The notes under the pieces are model-generated. The model was not told where the DNA came from and did not search any database. It saw only the letters and a program-made list of their open reading frames with translations. Shown piece by piece: positions 1-7,542 of a stretch of 13,113 bases of DNA. Position 1 is the stretch's first letter. Every line of letters starts with the position of its first letter. Position numbers and translations under genes: made by a program. Source of the DNA: JBGAPI01 sp044221335 (GTDB lineage Bacteria; Pseudomonadota; Gammaproteobacteria; Xanthomonadales; Ahniellaceae); contig JBGAPI010000076.1 in the NCBI GenBank assembly GCA_044221335.1, positions 1 through 13,113 on the forward strand, in the 5' to 3' direction.

Positions 1-82
1 GGCCTTCGGGCAACCACTCCTCCGCCGACGGTGGCAGCAGGTGCGATTGGCCAGGGTAGTACGGCAGGTAGGACGTCGTCAT
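1..82 (-). CDS. IS1182-like transposase, N-terminal fragment (cut by window edge)
   Basis: Read on the minus strand from the ATG at 82-80, the frame stays open for 27 codons to the edge of the window. The product starts MTTSYLPYYPGQ and contains LLPPS followed by EEWLPEG. This Y-P-x-Q / L-P-P-S / W-L-P-E-G pattern is typical of the first 30 residues of IS1182-family (DDE) transposases, which cut and move their own insertion sequence. The catalytic residues would lie outside the window. No clear Shine-Dalgarno precedes the ATG; an in-frame GTG at 100-98 is an alternative start. The gene is divergent from the pilus operon. The family is recognised from memory of related proteins and rests on a short stretch, so confidence is moderate. 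Confidence 0.7.
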   Translation of the reverse strand, partial: MTTSYLPYYPGQSHLLPPSAEEWLPEG

Positions 83-394
83 GCCGCGATTGTCGCCCAC
101 CCACAGCCTCGATGGGCTTCTGCCGCGCAGGCTCCTAGCCCGATAGATTAACATCGACTTTAATTTTGCCGTTCGTCCCCCCGGAGAACGAGCCGCGACG
201 CCGACGAACGGCCAGCACGGACGAACGGGCAGGATTCAAGGACCGTCGGCCTTGCCAAATCCGGGGGGGGTCGGGAGACTTGCTGAAACCTGAGTCTCGT
301 CGTCCGTGTCGTCCGGTACCCAGCAGAATCGCGGGCGTCCGCCATCCACGGTTGCGGACGATGGACCACGGTCTTGGAGCAATCGGAGCACCAC
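83..394. other. IS leader plus control region of the pilus operon (no gene)
   Basis: This 312-base gap lies between a divergent transposase and fimT. Bases 111-144 can fold: GGGCT (114-118) pairs with AGCCC (137-141), enclosing CTGC-CGC-GCAG (120-130). This probably belongs to the untranslated leader of the transposase. Bases 141-168 are clearly AT-richer than the surroundings and could hold the IS end or its promoter; I cannot place the terminal repeat. Bases 169-228 carry the AlgR-like boxes listed separately. A run of eight G lies at 263-270, and GAGACT (275-280) faces AGTCTC (293-298) across a 12-base loop. I found no convincing sigma-70 or sigma-54 promoter for fimT. Short open frames here have no family features and are taken as chance. 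Confidence 0.5.
169..228. promoter_or_regulatory. Cluster of three AlgR-like binding boxes upstream of the minor pilin operon
   Basis: The word CCGTTCGTC occurs at 169-177 on the plus strand, and its reverse complement GACGAACGG at 203-211 and 220-228. The last two are 17 bases apart in the same orientation. This word matches the AlgR (LytTR-domain response regulator) binding core known from the Pseudomonas algD promoter. AlgR, with its sensor FimS/AlgZ, is known to activate the fimU-pilVWXY1Y2E operon in P. aeruginosa, so finding the word upstream of the equivalent operon is meaningful. I did not notice the full nine-base word elsewhere in the window; only an eight-base match occurs, inside pilX near 3067. 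Function is inferred from the match and the position. Confidence 0.55.
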
Positions 395-964
395 ATGCAG
401 ACTGCACAGCGAACCAGAGTTTCGCGAATCCGGGCGGGCTTCACCCTGCTCGAGGTGATGATCTCGATCACCATCATGGTCATCCTGGTCGCCCTGGCCG
501 CGCCCAGCATTCGTGACATCGCTGCCAGCCAGAACGCCACGGCGCGGATCAATTCGCTGAACCAGGCGATGTTGCTGGCCCGCAGCGAGGCGCTGAAGAA
601 CCAGGCCAACGTCGTGATCCTGCCGACCGGCAACGACTGGGCCAAGGGCTGGACCATCTTCGTCGACACCGACTCCAGCGGTACCCAGGGCGGGGCCGAG
701 CCGAGCATCGCCGGCGAAGATGCCGCCCCGGCCAACTACATCTCCGACGTGGTGAGCACCGGTGGCGGGCACCTGGACAAGGTGATCTTCGACCGCAAGG
801 GAGCGCTGGTCGGTGGCGGCACGGCGAACGGCGTGGTGTGCGCCAACGGCTACACGGCGGCGAAGGACAAGACCTACGCCCGCTACATGAACGTCTCGTC
901 CAACGGGCGTTCGGAAACCCACAAGGGCAAAGGTACCGGCCCGACTGCATCGGTGAGCTGCTGA
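395..964 (+). CDS. fimT: FimT/FimU (GspH-type) minor pilin
   Basis: A 189-residue type IV minor pilin, part of the complex that primes pilus assembly at the inner membrane and then sits at the tip. The leader ends RAG and the mature protein starts FTLLEVMI. PilD cleavage is therefore expected after Gly15, with the conserved Glu at mature position 5 (Glu20). A hydrophobic helix runs to about residue 40, followed by a GspH/FimT-type globular domain. Cys149 and the C-terminal Cys189 could form a disulfide. A basic tail (GRSETHKGKG, 171-180) resembles the DNA-binding GRxR region described for some FimT proteins but lacks the second Arg. Start: the ATG at 395 has GGAG at 385-388, six bases upstream; an in-frame TTG at 374 is less likely. 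It is the first gene of the operon, one base ahead of pilV. FimU is an equivalent name for this position. Confidence 0.88.
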   Translation: MQTAQRTRVSRIRAGFTLLEVMISITIMVILVALAAPSIRDIAASQNATARINSLNQAMLLARSEALKNQANVVILPTGNDWAKGWTIFVDTDSSGTQGGAEPSIAGEDAAPANYISDVVSTGGGHLDKVIFDRKGALVGGGTANGVVCANGYTAAKDKTYARYMNVSSNGRSETHKGKGTGPTASVSC

Positions 965-965
965 G

Positions 966-1502
966 ATGAACGGCATGCGTGGAATCGTCCCTCCCAAGGT
1001 CGCCCAGCGCGGCGCCTCCCTGATCGAAGTGATGATCGCCGTCCTGGTGTTCAGCATCGGTCTCCTCGGCGCCGGCATCATGAATTCATCGGCGATGAAG
1101 AACACCCACAATGCCTACCTGCGGACGCAGGCGAGTTTTCTCGCGGACGCGCTGGCGGAGCGGATGCGCGCGAATCCGGCGGGTGTCACAGCAGCCGCCT
1201 ACGTCGGCACCTTTTCCGGTGCCGGCCCGGCGCTGCCGACGTGCGGCGTCGGCGCCAGCCCCGGATGCACGGCCGCGCAGGTCGCGCAGCGCGACCTGTC
1301 GGTCGTGGGGACGCAGATCGCCACGCTGCTCCCCGCCGGCAACGGCACCGTCGCCTGTGCCATCGCGCCCCTGGTCGTCGGCGCGGGCGTGCCGCCGGTG
1401 AACGGCAGTTGCACGGTCACCCTGAACTGGGGAGAGAGCCGAGACGTCGACAACGACGGCTACTCGGGGACCCAATCCTTCCAACTGGTGTTCCAGCCAT
1501 GA
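966..1502 (+). CDS. pilV: Type IV pilus minor pilin PilV
   Basis: A 178-residue minor pilin of the priming and tip complex. The leader ends QRG (Gly16) and the mature part starts ASLIEVMIAVLVF, with Glu at +5, as in the PilV family. The helix is followed by the family-typical ADALAERMRANP stretch at about residues 60-71, where the chain leaves the membrane-embedded helix. Several cysteines in the globular part (around residues 92, 99, 129 and 142) suggest disulfides. Near the C-terminus, Asp160, Asp162 and Asp164 form a D-x-D-x-D-G pattern that could bind a metal. The start lies one base after the fimT stop, so translation is probably coupled. An in-frame ATG at 975 is possible and would only shorten the leader. 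The stop overlaps the pilW start (ATGA at 1499-1502). Confidence 0.9.
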   Translation: MNGMRGIVPPKVAQRGASLIEVMIAVLVFSIGLLGAGIMNSSAMKNTHNAYLRTQASFLADALAERMRANPAGVTAAAYVGTFSGAGPALPTCGVGASPGCTAAQVAQRDLSVVGTQIATLLPAGNGTVACAIAPLVVGAGVPPVNGSCTVTLNWGESRDVDNDGYSGTQSFQLVFQP

Positions 1503-2758
1503 GCCGCTCGTCGATCCGGGGTTTTTCGCTGGTCGAGCTGATGCTGTCCCTGGTGCTGGGACTGATCGTCACGTCGGTGATGATCGCGTCGTTCAATTCC
1601 GCCAGCAAGAGCGCGCGCACCCAGAACGCCCTGCTGCGCATCCTCGACAACGGTCGCTTCGCCAGCCAGTACATGAGCGACGAGCTGCATCTGGTCGGCC
1701 AGCAGTACTGCTCCACCTACGCCAACATCTCCGCATACGTGACGCCCTATGGGCTCACGCCGCGCAGCTCGCTGCTGATCAACGTCAACAACGCGGCGCT
1801 GCTGCCGAAGTGGCTGCCGGCGCCGCCGGTCGGAGGCACCACGCCCTACGAAGTGGATCCGGGCGTGTTCATTCGCGGCTACAAGTGCGGCGCGTCGACC
1901 TGCACTCCGGCGCTGCCGACCAGTGCCAACGACATCAACGTGGTTCCGGCGGTCGGTACGACCGTGGGATCGCGCGCCGCCAATACCGACGTGCTGACCG
2001 TCCGTTATCTGCTGGCGGACGGCGTGACGATCGCCGCCGATCTCAATGCCACCGATACCGTGCCGGTCAGCCTGCCGTCGGCGGCGACCGGGGCACCGCT
2101 CAATTTCTCCAACGGCAACCTCGCGATGATCGCGAACTGCAACACCTCCGAGGTCTTCGCGACCACGGCGGCCGGTACGTCGCTCTCCCACACGACCGCG
2201 GACGGCAACTACATCACCAGCCTGGCCGGCCCGTTCACCCGGACCTTCGATTCGCGGGTGTTCAACTTCTCGAAGGACATTCTTTCGGTGACCTATTTCA
2301 TCGGTATCCGCAATGACCCCGATACCGCCGGCCGCCGGACCAGTGCGCTGATGCGGATCACCAACGGCGCCGCGCCCGAGGTCGTGGTCGACGGCGTCGA
2401 ACGCCTCAACGTCACCTACGGCGTGCTCGACGGGCAGAACAGGATGCACTACCTCGATGCCGCGCAGGTCGATGCCAACGCCTTCGGCTCCACGTTGTGC
2501 CCGCCGTTGAAGATGACGACCAGCGCCCCTCCGACCGCGGGTTGCCTGTGGCGCGGGGTGAGCTCGGTCGAGGTCTCGATGCTGGTCAATTCCGTGCAGG
2601 ACTCCGACGAGGCGGGGGAACCCTTCCGCTATTCGCCCGACGGCACCGCCGTCCAGAGTCTTGCCGCCACCGCCACCCTTCCCAATGGTCTGCCGGCGGG
2701 CCGGATGAAGCGGCGCGAGTTCCGCTTCGTCGCCAACCTGCATTCCGTCAGTCGTTAA
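1499..2758 (+). CDS. pilW: Type IV pilus minor pilin PilW
   Basis: A 419-residue minor pilin, the largest of the set, as expected for PilW. It has a very short leader (MSRSSIRG), with cleavage after Gly8; the mature protein starts FSLVELMLSLVLG, with Glu at +5. The region after the helix (ARTQNALLRILDNGRFAS, about residues 38-55) is family-typical, and the rest is a large periplasmic domain containing several cysteines. The ATG at 1499 overlaps the pilV stop by four bases. An upstream continuation of the frame to 1241 is open but has no pilin leader and lies inside pilV, so it is rejected. PilW works with FimT/FimU, PilV and PilX to recruit PilY1 to the pilus tip and to start pilus growth. 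The gene ends 16 bases before pilX. Confidence 0.9.
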   Translation: MSRSSIRGFSLVELMLSLVLGLIVTSVMIASFNSASKSARTQNALLRILDNGRFASQYMSDELHLVGQQYCSTYANISAYVTPYGLTPRSSLLINVNNAALLPKWLPAPPVGGTTPYEVDPGVFIRGYKCGASTCTPALPTSANDINVVPAVGTTVGSRAANTDVLTVRYLLADGVTIAADLNATDTVPVSLPSAATGAPLNFSNGNLAMIANCNTSEVFATTAAGTSLSHTTADGNYITSLAGPFTRTFDSRVFNFSKDILSVTYFIGIRNDPDTAGRRTSALMRITNGAAPEVVVDGVERLNVTYGVLDGQNRMHYLDAAQVDANAFGSTLCPPLKMTTSAPPTAGCLWRGVSSVEVSMLVNSVQDSDEAGEPFRYSPDGTAVQSLAATATLPNGLPAGRMKRREFRFVANLHSVSR

Positions 2759-2774
2759 GTCGAGGTCGTCTCCC

Positions 2775-3341
2775 ATGCAAACCCCTGTCCACGGCCGTTT
2801 CGCTTCCCGCCAGCAAGGCGCCGCCCTGATCGTCGGGCTGCTGATCCTGGCGGTCGTCATGCTGATCGGCGTCACCGGCATGAGCACCACGGTGCTGCAG
2901 GAGCGGATGACGGGATCGCAGCGCAACGAGTCGCTGTCCTTCACCGGCGCCGAGAGCGCGCTGCGCGGCGCCGAGATGTTCCTGTGGAGTTCCTACGGCG
3001 CCAGCGACGGCAACTGGAGCGCGGTGCTCGACAACGTCGTCACCGACGGCACCGGCAACATCAGCGCGTTCGTCACGCCGCGGACCTGGACGGCGACCGG
3101 CGGCACCGCGTACTCGGTGATCGACTATCCGGCCCTGGCTGCCACTGCGGGCGGATCGAAGCTGGACCGCCGACCGATGTACGCCATCGAGCGCCTGCAG
3201 CAGGCCACCCAGCCGCTGGAATCGCATTCCGGCACGTCGGTCGACGGCAGGATCTGGCTGTATCGCATCACCGCACGCAGCACCGGCGGAGATCCGCGGG
3301 TCGTGCGCACGACCGAAAGCGTCTACATGGTCGGCCGCTGA
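2775..3341 (+). CDS. pilX: Type IV pilus assembly protein PilX
   Basis: A 188-residue minor pilin. The leader ends RQQG (Gly15) and the mature part starts AALIVGLLILAVVML. Position +5 is Val instead of Glu, so the helix cannot make the usual Glu5 contact with a neighbouring N-terminus. The same feature is known for GspK, its likely counterpart at the tip of the type II secretion pseudopilus. The segment LQERMTGSQRNESLSFTGAE (about 42-61), with A-E-S-A-L-R-G-A-E around 60-68, is the PilX N-terminal family signature. GAGG at 2762-2765, nine bases upstream, supports the start. It lies between pilW and pilY1 and is expected to bind PilY1 in the priming complex. The ending SVYMVGR is normal, so the gene appears complete. 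Confidence 0.88.
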   Translation: MQTPVHGRFASRQQGAALIVGLLILAVVMLIGVTGMSTTVLQERMTGSQRNESLSFTGAESALRGAEMFLWSSYGASDGNWSAVLDNVVTDGTGNISAFVTPRTWTATGGTAYSVIDYPALAATAGGSKLDRRPMYAIERLQQATQPLESHSGTSVDGRIWLYRITARSTGGDPRVVRTTESVYMVGR

Positions 3342-3356
3342 AGCTAGGAGAACAAC

Positions 3357-6300
3357 ATGATTCGTCGCATCGTAGTGATGTCGTCCGCCCTGCTGGTCAG
3401 CCTCGTCGCCAGCATGTCGGCGCAGGCGGTTCCCGCCGTCCTCAACCTGTCGAAGACGCCGCTGTTCGTCAACGTCGCGGTCGATCCCAACCTGCTGATC
3501 ACCTTCGACGACTCCGGCTCGATGGCCAATGGCTACGTTCCGGATGATGTCGTCGGCCAGACCTGCTATTTCCGTTATCGCAGCTATTACGCGAACCAGT
3601 ACAACGGGGTCTATTACAACCCGAACGTCAACTATGCGCCGCCGCTCGATGCCAACGGGGTCAGCTTCGCCAACGAGTCGTATTCGGCGGCGCACATCAA
3701 CGGCTACAAAGTCGCGAAGGGCACGGTGAATCTGGGCACGGCCTACTACGTCACCAAGACCTACACCGATTCCAGCGCCTCGAACATCACCTACTCCAGT
3801 ACGGGCACCAGCAAGACCAGCTGCAGTTCGCAGAACTTCAAGTTCCCGGTCGTCGACTCGGCTGCCGGTTTCTATTGCACCCAGGTGGCGAATCCGACCT
3901 ATTTCGACGACCCCCGGGACACCAATCCGAAGACCAAGCGCAAGGTCGACTACACGAACGACGCGAACTACACCTGCCAGGCCGTTTCCGGAAGCGAGCA
4001 GACCAATTTCGCCAACTGGTTCGCGTTCTATCGCAATCGCTCCAATGCGCTGAAGACGGCGCTGAGTCGTGCGATGGGCGTGATCGACGACGACATCCGC
4101 GTCGCGTACCAGAACATGAACTCCAATGCGGTCACCGCGGCGACGACCATCGACCGCTTTTCGGGCACCGCTCGCACGACGTTCTTCACGTCGCTGTACA
4201 ACGCGCCGATCAGCGGCAATACGCCGACGCTGACCTCGACCGTCCGCGCGGGGCAGTTCTTCCAGCGCGCGACCGGAAACGTCACGACGAATCCCTACTG
4301 GGATTCCACGCTCGGCAAGGAATTGAGCTGCCGACAGAACTACCATGTGCTGGTCACAGACGGCTACTGGAACCAGCCCAGTGGCGTGTGGCCTTCGTTG
4401 CCTGCGGCCAAGAACGCCTACAACACCGGCAAGACCCTGCCGGACGGCAAAGTCTTCAGCATCACCGACAAGAATTCGCGAATCGTCTGGGCCCAGGACA
4501 ACTACTCCAACAACTGCCCGAGCGGTGATTCGATCTGCAATCCGAGCTACACCGACATCGCGTTCTACTACTGGTCGACCGACTTGCGGTCGGACCTGAC
4601 CAACAACGTCACGCCGTTCCTTCCGGATCGTTCGACGGGAGTCACCGACACCGCGGTCGACCTGTCGACCGTCAGTGACCTCCTGACGGTTCCGGAGATC
4701 TACTGGAATCCGGCCAACGACCCGGCGACCTGGCAGCACGTGGACCAGTTCTTCATCGGATTCGGTATTGCCGGTGATCTGCCGTTCACGACGGCGGAAT
4801 ACACCGCGCTTCGCGATGGAAAGGCGAACACCACGGTCTCGCCTCCGATCACCGCCGGCCAGACGTGGTCAGGACCGCGGAACAACGACAGCCCGGGCGT
4901 CGATGATTCCTGGCATGCGGCGCTGGTCAGTCGCGGCCAGGCCTTCGGCACCACCGATCCGGGCGCCATCGTCGACGCGTTGACCGACGTGCTCTCAGCG
5001 ATCGTCGCGCGCAAGGGTTCCGCGGCGGCGGTCTCGGTCGCGACGGGTATCGTCACCGGGGCCACGCTGACCTACCAGACCGTCTACGATTCCACCGATG
5101 CGTCCGGTACCGTCCTGGCGCGGCGACTCAACCTCGACTTCAGCTTCGCTCCGAAGCCGACCTGGGACGCGTCCTGCATCCTGACCGGTGGCACCTGCCT
5201 CACCACGGGTACCACCGAAGTCGCCCGTCCGGACTGGAATACGGGCCGGCAGATCCTGACGTCCAGGGGCAGCGGCGCCGGTCAGGGCACGGCGTTCCGT
5301 TGGGGCAACCTGTCGTCCACGCAGCAGAGCCTGGTGGGCAGGAACCCGCAGACCTCGGCCAACGACACCCTCGGCTCCGATCGCGTGGACTATGTCCGCG
5401 GAGCGCGTAACAAGGAAAAGCAGTTCGGCGGACCCTTCCGCAATCGCAACTTCCTGATGGGGTCGATCGTCGACTCATCGGCGGAGTACATCGGCGCTCC
5501 GCGCGAGGTCTACGAACTCAGCACCGCGTTGACCGAGGCGAATTCCTATCGCGCGTTCAAGTCGTCCAATGCCAATCGCGCCGGTGTTGTGTATGTCGGC
5601 GCCAACGACGGCATGCTGCATGCGCTCAACGCCGACACCGGGGTCGAGCTCTGGGCCTACGTGCCTTACGCCGTCTACGGCCGACTCAATCAGCTCACCA
5701 ACCCGCTGTACACGTTCGAGAACTACGTCGACAACACCCCGACGGTGCGAGACGTCTTCATCAACGGTGCGTGGAAGACCGTCCTGGTCGGAACGCTGCG
5801 TCGGGGTGGCCAGGGCCTGTTCGCGATCGACGTGACCACCACTCCGACCGAGGGGTCGGCCGCCGCGTCCGTGCTGTGGGACATGACCGATACCAACGAC
5901 GCCGACCTGGGCTTCACCTACGGCCGCCCCTTCATCACTCGCCTGAAGAACGACAGGTGGGTCGCTCTGGTTCCGGCGGGATATAACAGCCAGGAGGCCG
6001 ATTCCTTCACTGGCTCCGGGGCGTCGGTGCTGTTCGTCATCGATCTCGCCAACGGGTCGGTGCTCCGCAAGTTCAACGTCACCACCGAAGGCGGTGACGC
6101 TGCGTCCACCGGCCTTGCCGCCCCGATCGGCGTCGACATCGATTCGAACGAGATCACCGATCTCGCGTATGCCGGCGACCTCAACGGCAACATCTGGCGC
6201 TTCAACTTCAACAGCACCACGCCGGCGTCGTGGACCGTCAGCCGCCTGTACAAGCCGACCGTCGCATTCGACCGGCCGATCACGGCGCAGCCGCGGGCCT

Positions 6301-6968
6301 TGCGCCATCCGACGCTGGGTGTGCCGATCGTCCTGGTCGGTACCGGCAAGTTCATCGAGGTCAACGACCGCTCGCCGTCCATTCCGGTGCAGGCGTTCTA
6401 CGGCATCCGCGACACCGGCACGCTGGTCAACCAGACCGACCTGACCACGGCGAACGTGGTCGCCACCACGGGCGGGATTCGCAAGCTCGGGACCTTCACG
6501 CCGCCGTCGGCGGGAGCAGCCGCGGCGAAGGGCTGGCAGATCCAGTTCACCGATACGGTGAATGCCGCCGGCGAGCGCGTGATCGCGCCGGCGAGTCTCC
6601 GCCTCGACAACAACGAGGTCATCTTCGCGACCCTGATTCCCGGCGGAACCGATCCCTGCATCCCGGGTGGCCGCAGCTTCCTGATGTTCGCCGACGCGGT
6701 GACGGGCGGGGCCGCGAACGACGGCTACGCGTTCTTCGACACCAACGGCGACAAAAAGATCGACGCCACCGACGACGCGACGGCGCAAGGTAAACTCGTG
6801 ACGACCCTGGTGCCGGGCGTGGCGTCGGTGATCCAGCAGGGTGGCGGCATCGGCAGCGTGATCCTCCCGCCGGATCCGGGGTCGGCCGCGAGCGCCGGCG
6901 GCGGCATCCAGTTCCGAGTCTCGGAATGGCGCCGCCACAGCTGGCGTGAGAAGTTCATCCACCAGTGA
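3357..6968 (+). CDS. pilY1: Type IV pilus tip adhesin / assembly factor PilY1
   Basis: A 1203-residue exported protein, close to the length of Pseudomonas PilY1. It sits at the pilus tip, mediates adhesion and surface sensing, and counteracts retraction. A Sec signal peptide (1-24) ends SAQA. Residues about 36-560 form a von Willebrand A-like domain: the MIDAS motif D51-D-S53-G-S55 lies in LITFDDSGSM, and LVTDGYW (332-338) is a second strand. FLMGSIVDSS (about 700-710) opens the C-terminal PilY1 beta-propeller, which contains GANDGMLHALN (from 748). A calcium loop D927-x-D929-x-N931-x-x-x-D935 is followed by AGDLNGNIWRF, as in Pseudomonas PilY1. A second loop, D1128-x-N-x-D-x-x-x-D, lies near the end. 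The protein ends in the typical WREKFIHQ. No RGD tripeptide is present. The start is supported by AGGAG at 3346-3350. Confidence 0.95.
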   Translation: MIRRIVVMSSALLVSLVASMSAQAVPAVLNLSKTPLFVNVAVDPNLLITFDDSGSMANGYVPDDVVGQTCYFRYRSYYANQYNGVYYNPNVNYAPPLDANGVSFANESYSAAHINGYKVAKGTVNLGTAYYVTKTYTDSSASNITYSSTGTSKTSCSSQNFKFPVVDSAAGFYCTQVANPTYFDDPRDTNPKTKRKVDYTNDANYTCQAVSGSEQTNFANWFAFYRNRSNALKTALSRAMGVIDDDIRVAYQNMNSNAVTAATTIDRFSGTARTTFFTSLYNAPISGNTPTLTSTVRAGQFFQRATGNVTTNPYWDSTLGKELSCRQNYHVLVTDGYWNQPSGVWPSLPAAKNAYNTGKTLPDGKVFSITDKNSRIVWAQDNYSNNCPSGDSICNPSYTDIAFYYWSTDLRSDLTNNVTPFLPDRSTGVTDTAVDLSTVSDLLTVPEIYWNPANDPATWQHVDQFFIGFGIAGDLPFTTAEYTALRDGKANTTVSPPITAGQTWSGPRNNDSPGVDDSWHAALVSRGQAFGTTDPGAIVDALTDVLSAIVARKGSAAAVSVATGIVTGATLTYQTVYDSTDASGTVLARRLNLDFSFAPKPTWDASCILTGGTCLTTGTTEVARPDWNTGRQILTSRGSGAGQGTAFRWGNLSSTQQSLVGRNPQTSANDTLGSDRVDYVRGARNKEKQFGGPFRNRNFLMGSIVDSSAEYIGAPREVYELSTALTEANSYRAFKSSNANRAGVVYVGANDGMLHALNADTGVELWAYVPYAVYGRLNQLTNPLYTFENYVDNTPTVRDVFINGAWKTVLVGTLRRGGQGLFAIDVTTTPTEGSAAASVLWDMTDTNDADLGFTYGRPFITRLKNDRWVALVPAGYNSQEADSFTGSGASVLFVIDLANGSVLRKFNVTTEGGDAASTGLAAPIGVDIDSNEITDLAYAGDLNGNIWRFNFNSTTPASWTVSRLYKPTVAFDRPITAQPRALRHPTLGVPIVLVGTGKFIEVNDRSPSIPVQAFYGIRDTGTLVNQTDLTTANVVATTGGIRKLGTFTPPSAGAAAAKGWQIQFTDTVNAAGERVIAPASLRLDNNEVIFATLIPGGTDPCIPGGRSFLMFADAVTGGAANDGYAFFDTNGDKKIDATDDATAQGKLVTTLVPGVASVIQQGGGIGSVILPPDPGSAASAGGGIQFRVSEWRRHSWREKFIHQ

Positions 6969-6985
6969 GATCCGGAGACCCCGAC

Positions 6986-7423
6986 ATGACCCGACACAAC
7001 GCGGGATTCACCCTGATCGAGTTGCTGGCGGTGATCGCCATCGTCGGCCTGCTGCTGGCGATCGCGATTCCGTCCTACAACAACCAGGTCCTGCGGACGC
7101 GCAGGACCGAGGCGGCGAAGGAGCTGATGGCCCTCGCGGCGGCGGAGGAGCGCTTCAACACCAACTGCAACACCTACGCGAACAGCATGACCGCCGCGCA
7201 GGCCACCTGCGCGGGTCTCGGACTGACGAGAACCACGTCGGAGAACGGCTACTACACCCTCTCCGTGGTGGCGACCGCCACGACCTTCACGGCGACCGCG
7301 ACACCGGTCGGCTCGCAGGCCAACGACACCAAGTGCCTGAACCTGACGCTGACCAACACCGGCGCGAAGGGAATCAGTGGCAGCGGCAATGCCGCGAAAT
7401 GCTGGGCGGGACAGAGCGGCTGA
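6986..7423 (+). CDS. pilE: Type IV minor pilin PilE
   Basis: A 145-residue minor pilin, the last gene of the operon. It has a seven-residue leader ending NAG; the mature protein starts FTLIELLAVIAIVG, with Glu at +5. The family-typical IPSYNNQVLRTRRTEA follows at 28-43. Four cysteines (61, 75, 117 and 139) allow two disulfides in the globular part. In Pseudomonas, PilE is thought to connect the tip complex (FimU-PilVWX-PilY1) to the major pilin shaft. Start: GGAG at 6974-6977 lies eight bases before the ATG at 6986. A GTG at 6965 is in frame but overlaps the pilY1 stop and has no better ribosome site. PilY2, which lies between pilY1 and pilE in Pseudomonas, is absent, since only 17 bases separate the genes. 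A strong terminator follows. Confidence 0.92.
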   Translation: MTRHNAGFTLIELLAVIAIVGLLLAIAIPSYNNQVLRTRRTEAAKELMALAAAEERFNTNCNTYANSMTAAQATCAGLGLTRTTSENGYYTLSVVATATTFTATATPVGSQANDTKCLNLTLTNTGAKGISGSGNAAKCWAGQSG

Positions 7424-7449
7424 TCCGACTCCGGGTCCGACCGTCCGAC

Positions 7450-7485
7450 ACGGCCGCCGGCCCCCCGGCGGCCGTTGTCGTTTTT
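7450..7485 (+). terminator. Rho-independent terminator of the pilus operon
   Basis: An 11-base perfect stem (ACGGCCGCCGG at 7450-7460 with CCGGCGGCCGT at 7465-7475) closes a four-C loop. It is followed by TGTCGTTTTT. It lies 26 bases after the pilE stop. Stem strength and T-run make this the clearest transcription end in the window, separating the pilus genes from the pyrG unit. Confidence 0.9.
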
Positions 7486-7542
7486 GTCCGGGCAGTCCGC
7501 GGGCTCGGACCAGGAGTGGCCGCTCCACGTGCCCCACAATGG

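Noticed and set aside
263..270. Run of eight G as a phase-variable tract
   Set aside because: It does not lie within a recognised promoter spacer or a coding start, so there is no ground to claim switching.
166..516. Plus-strand open frame of 116 codons upstream of fimT
   Set aside because: It overlaps fimT in another frame, begins at a TTG inside the AlgR-like box region, and has no motif.
1241..1498. Upstream extension of pilW inside pilV
   Set aside because: The prepilin leader requires the start at 1499; the extension is Arg-rich frame shadow of pilV.
1460..2944. Long minus-strand open frame of 494 codons opposite pilW
   Set aside because: It lies antisense to a clear pilin gene, is Arg-, Gly- and His-rich, and has no family motif. 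Such shadows are expected in high-GC DNA.
2748..4739. Long minus-strand open frame of 663 codons opposite pilX/pilY1
   Set aside because: Same reason: antisense to PilX and PilY1, low-complexity Arg/Val/Gly composition, no ribosome site or motif.
5395..5420. RGD-type integrin motif in PilY1
   Set aside because: Only RGAR and similar triplets are found; no RGD occurs in the protein.
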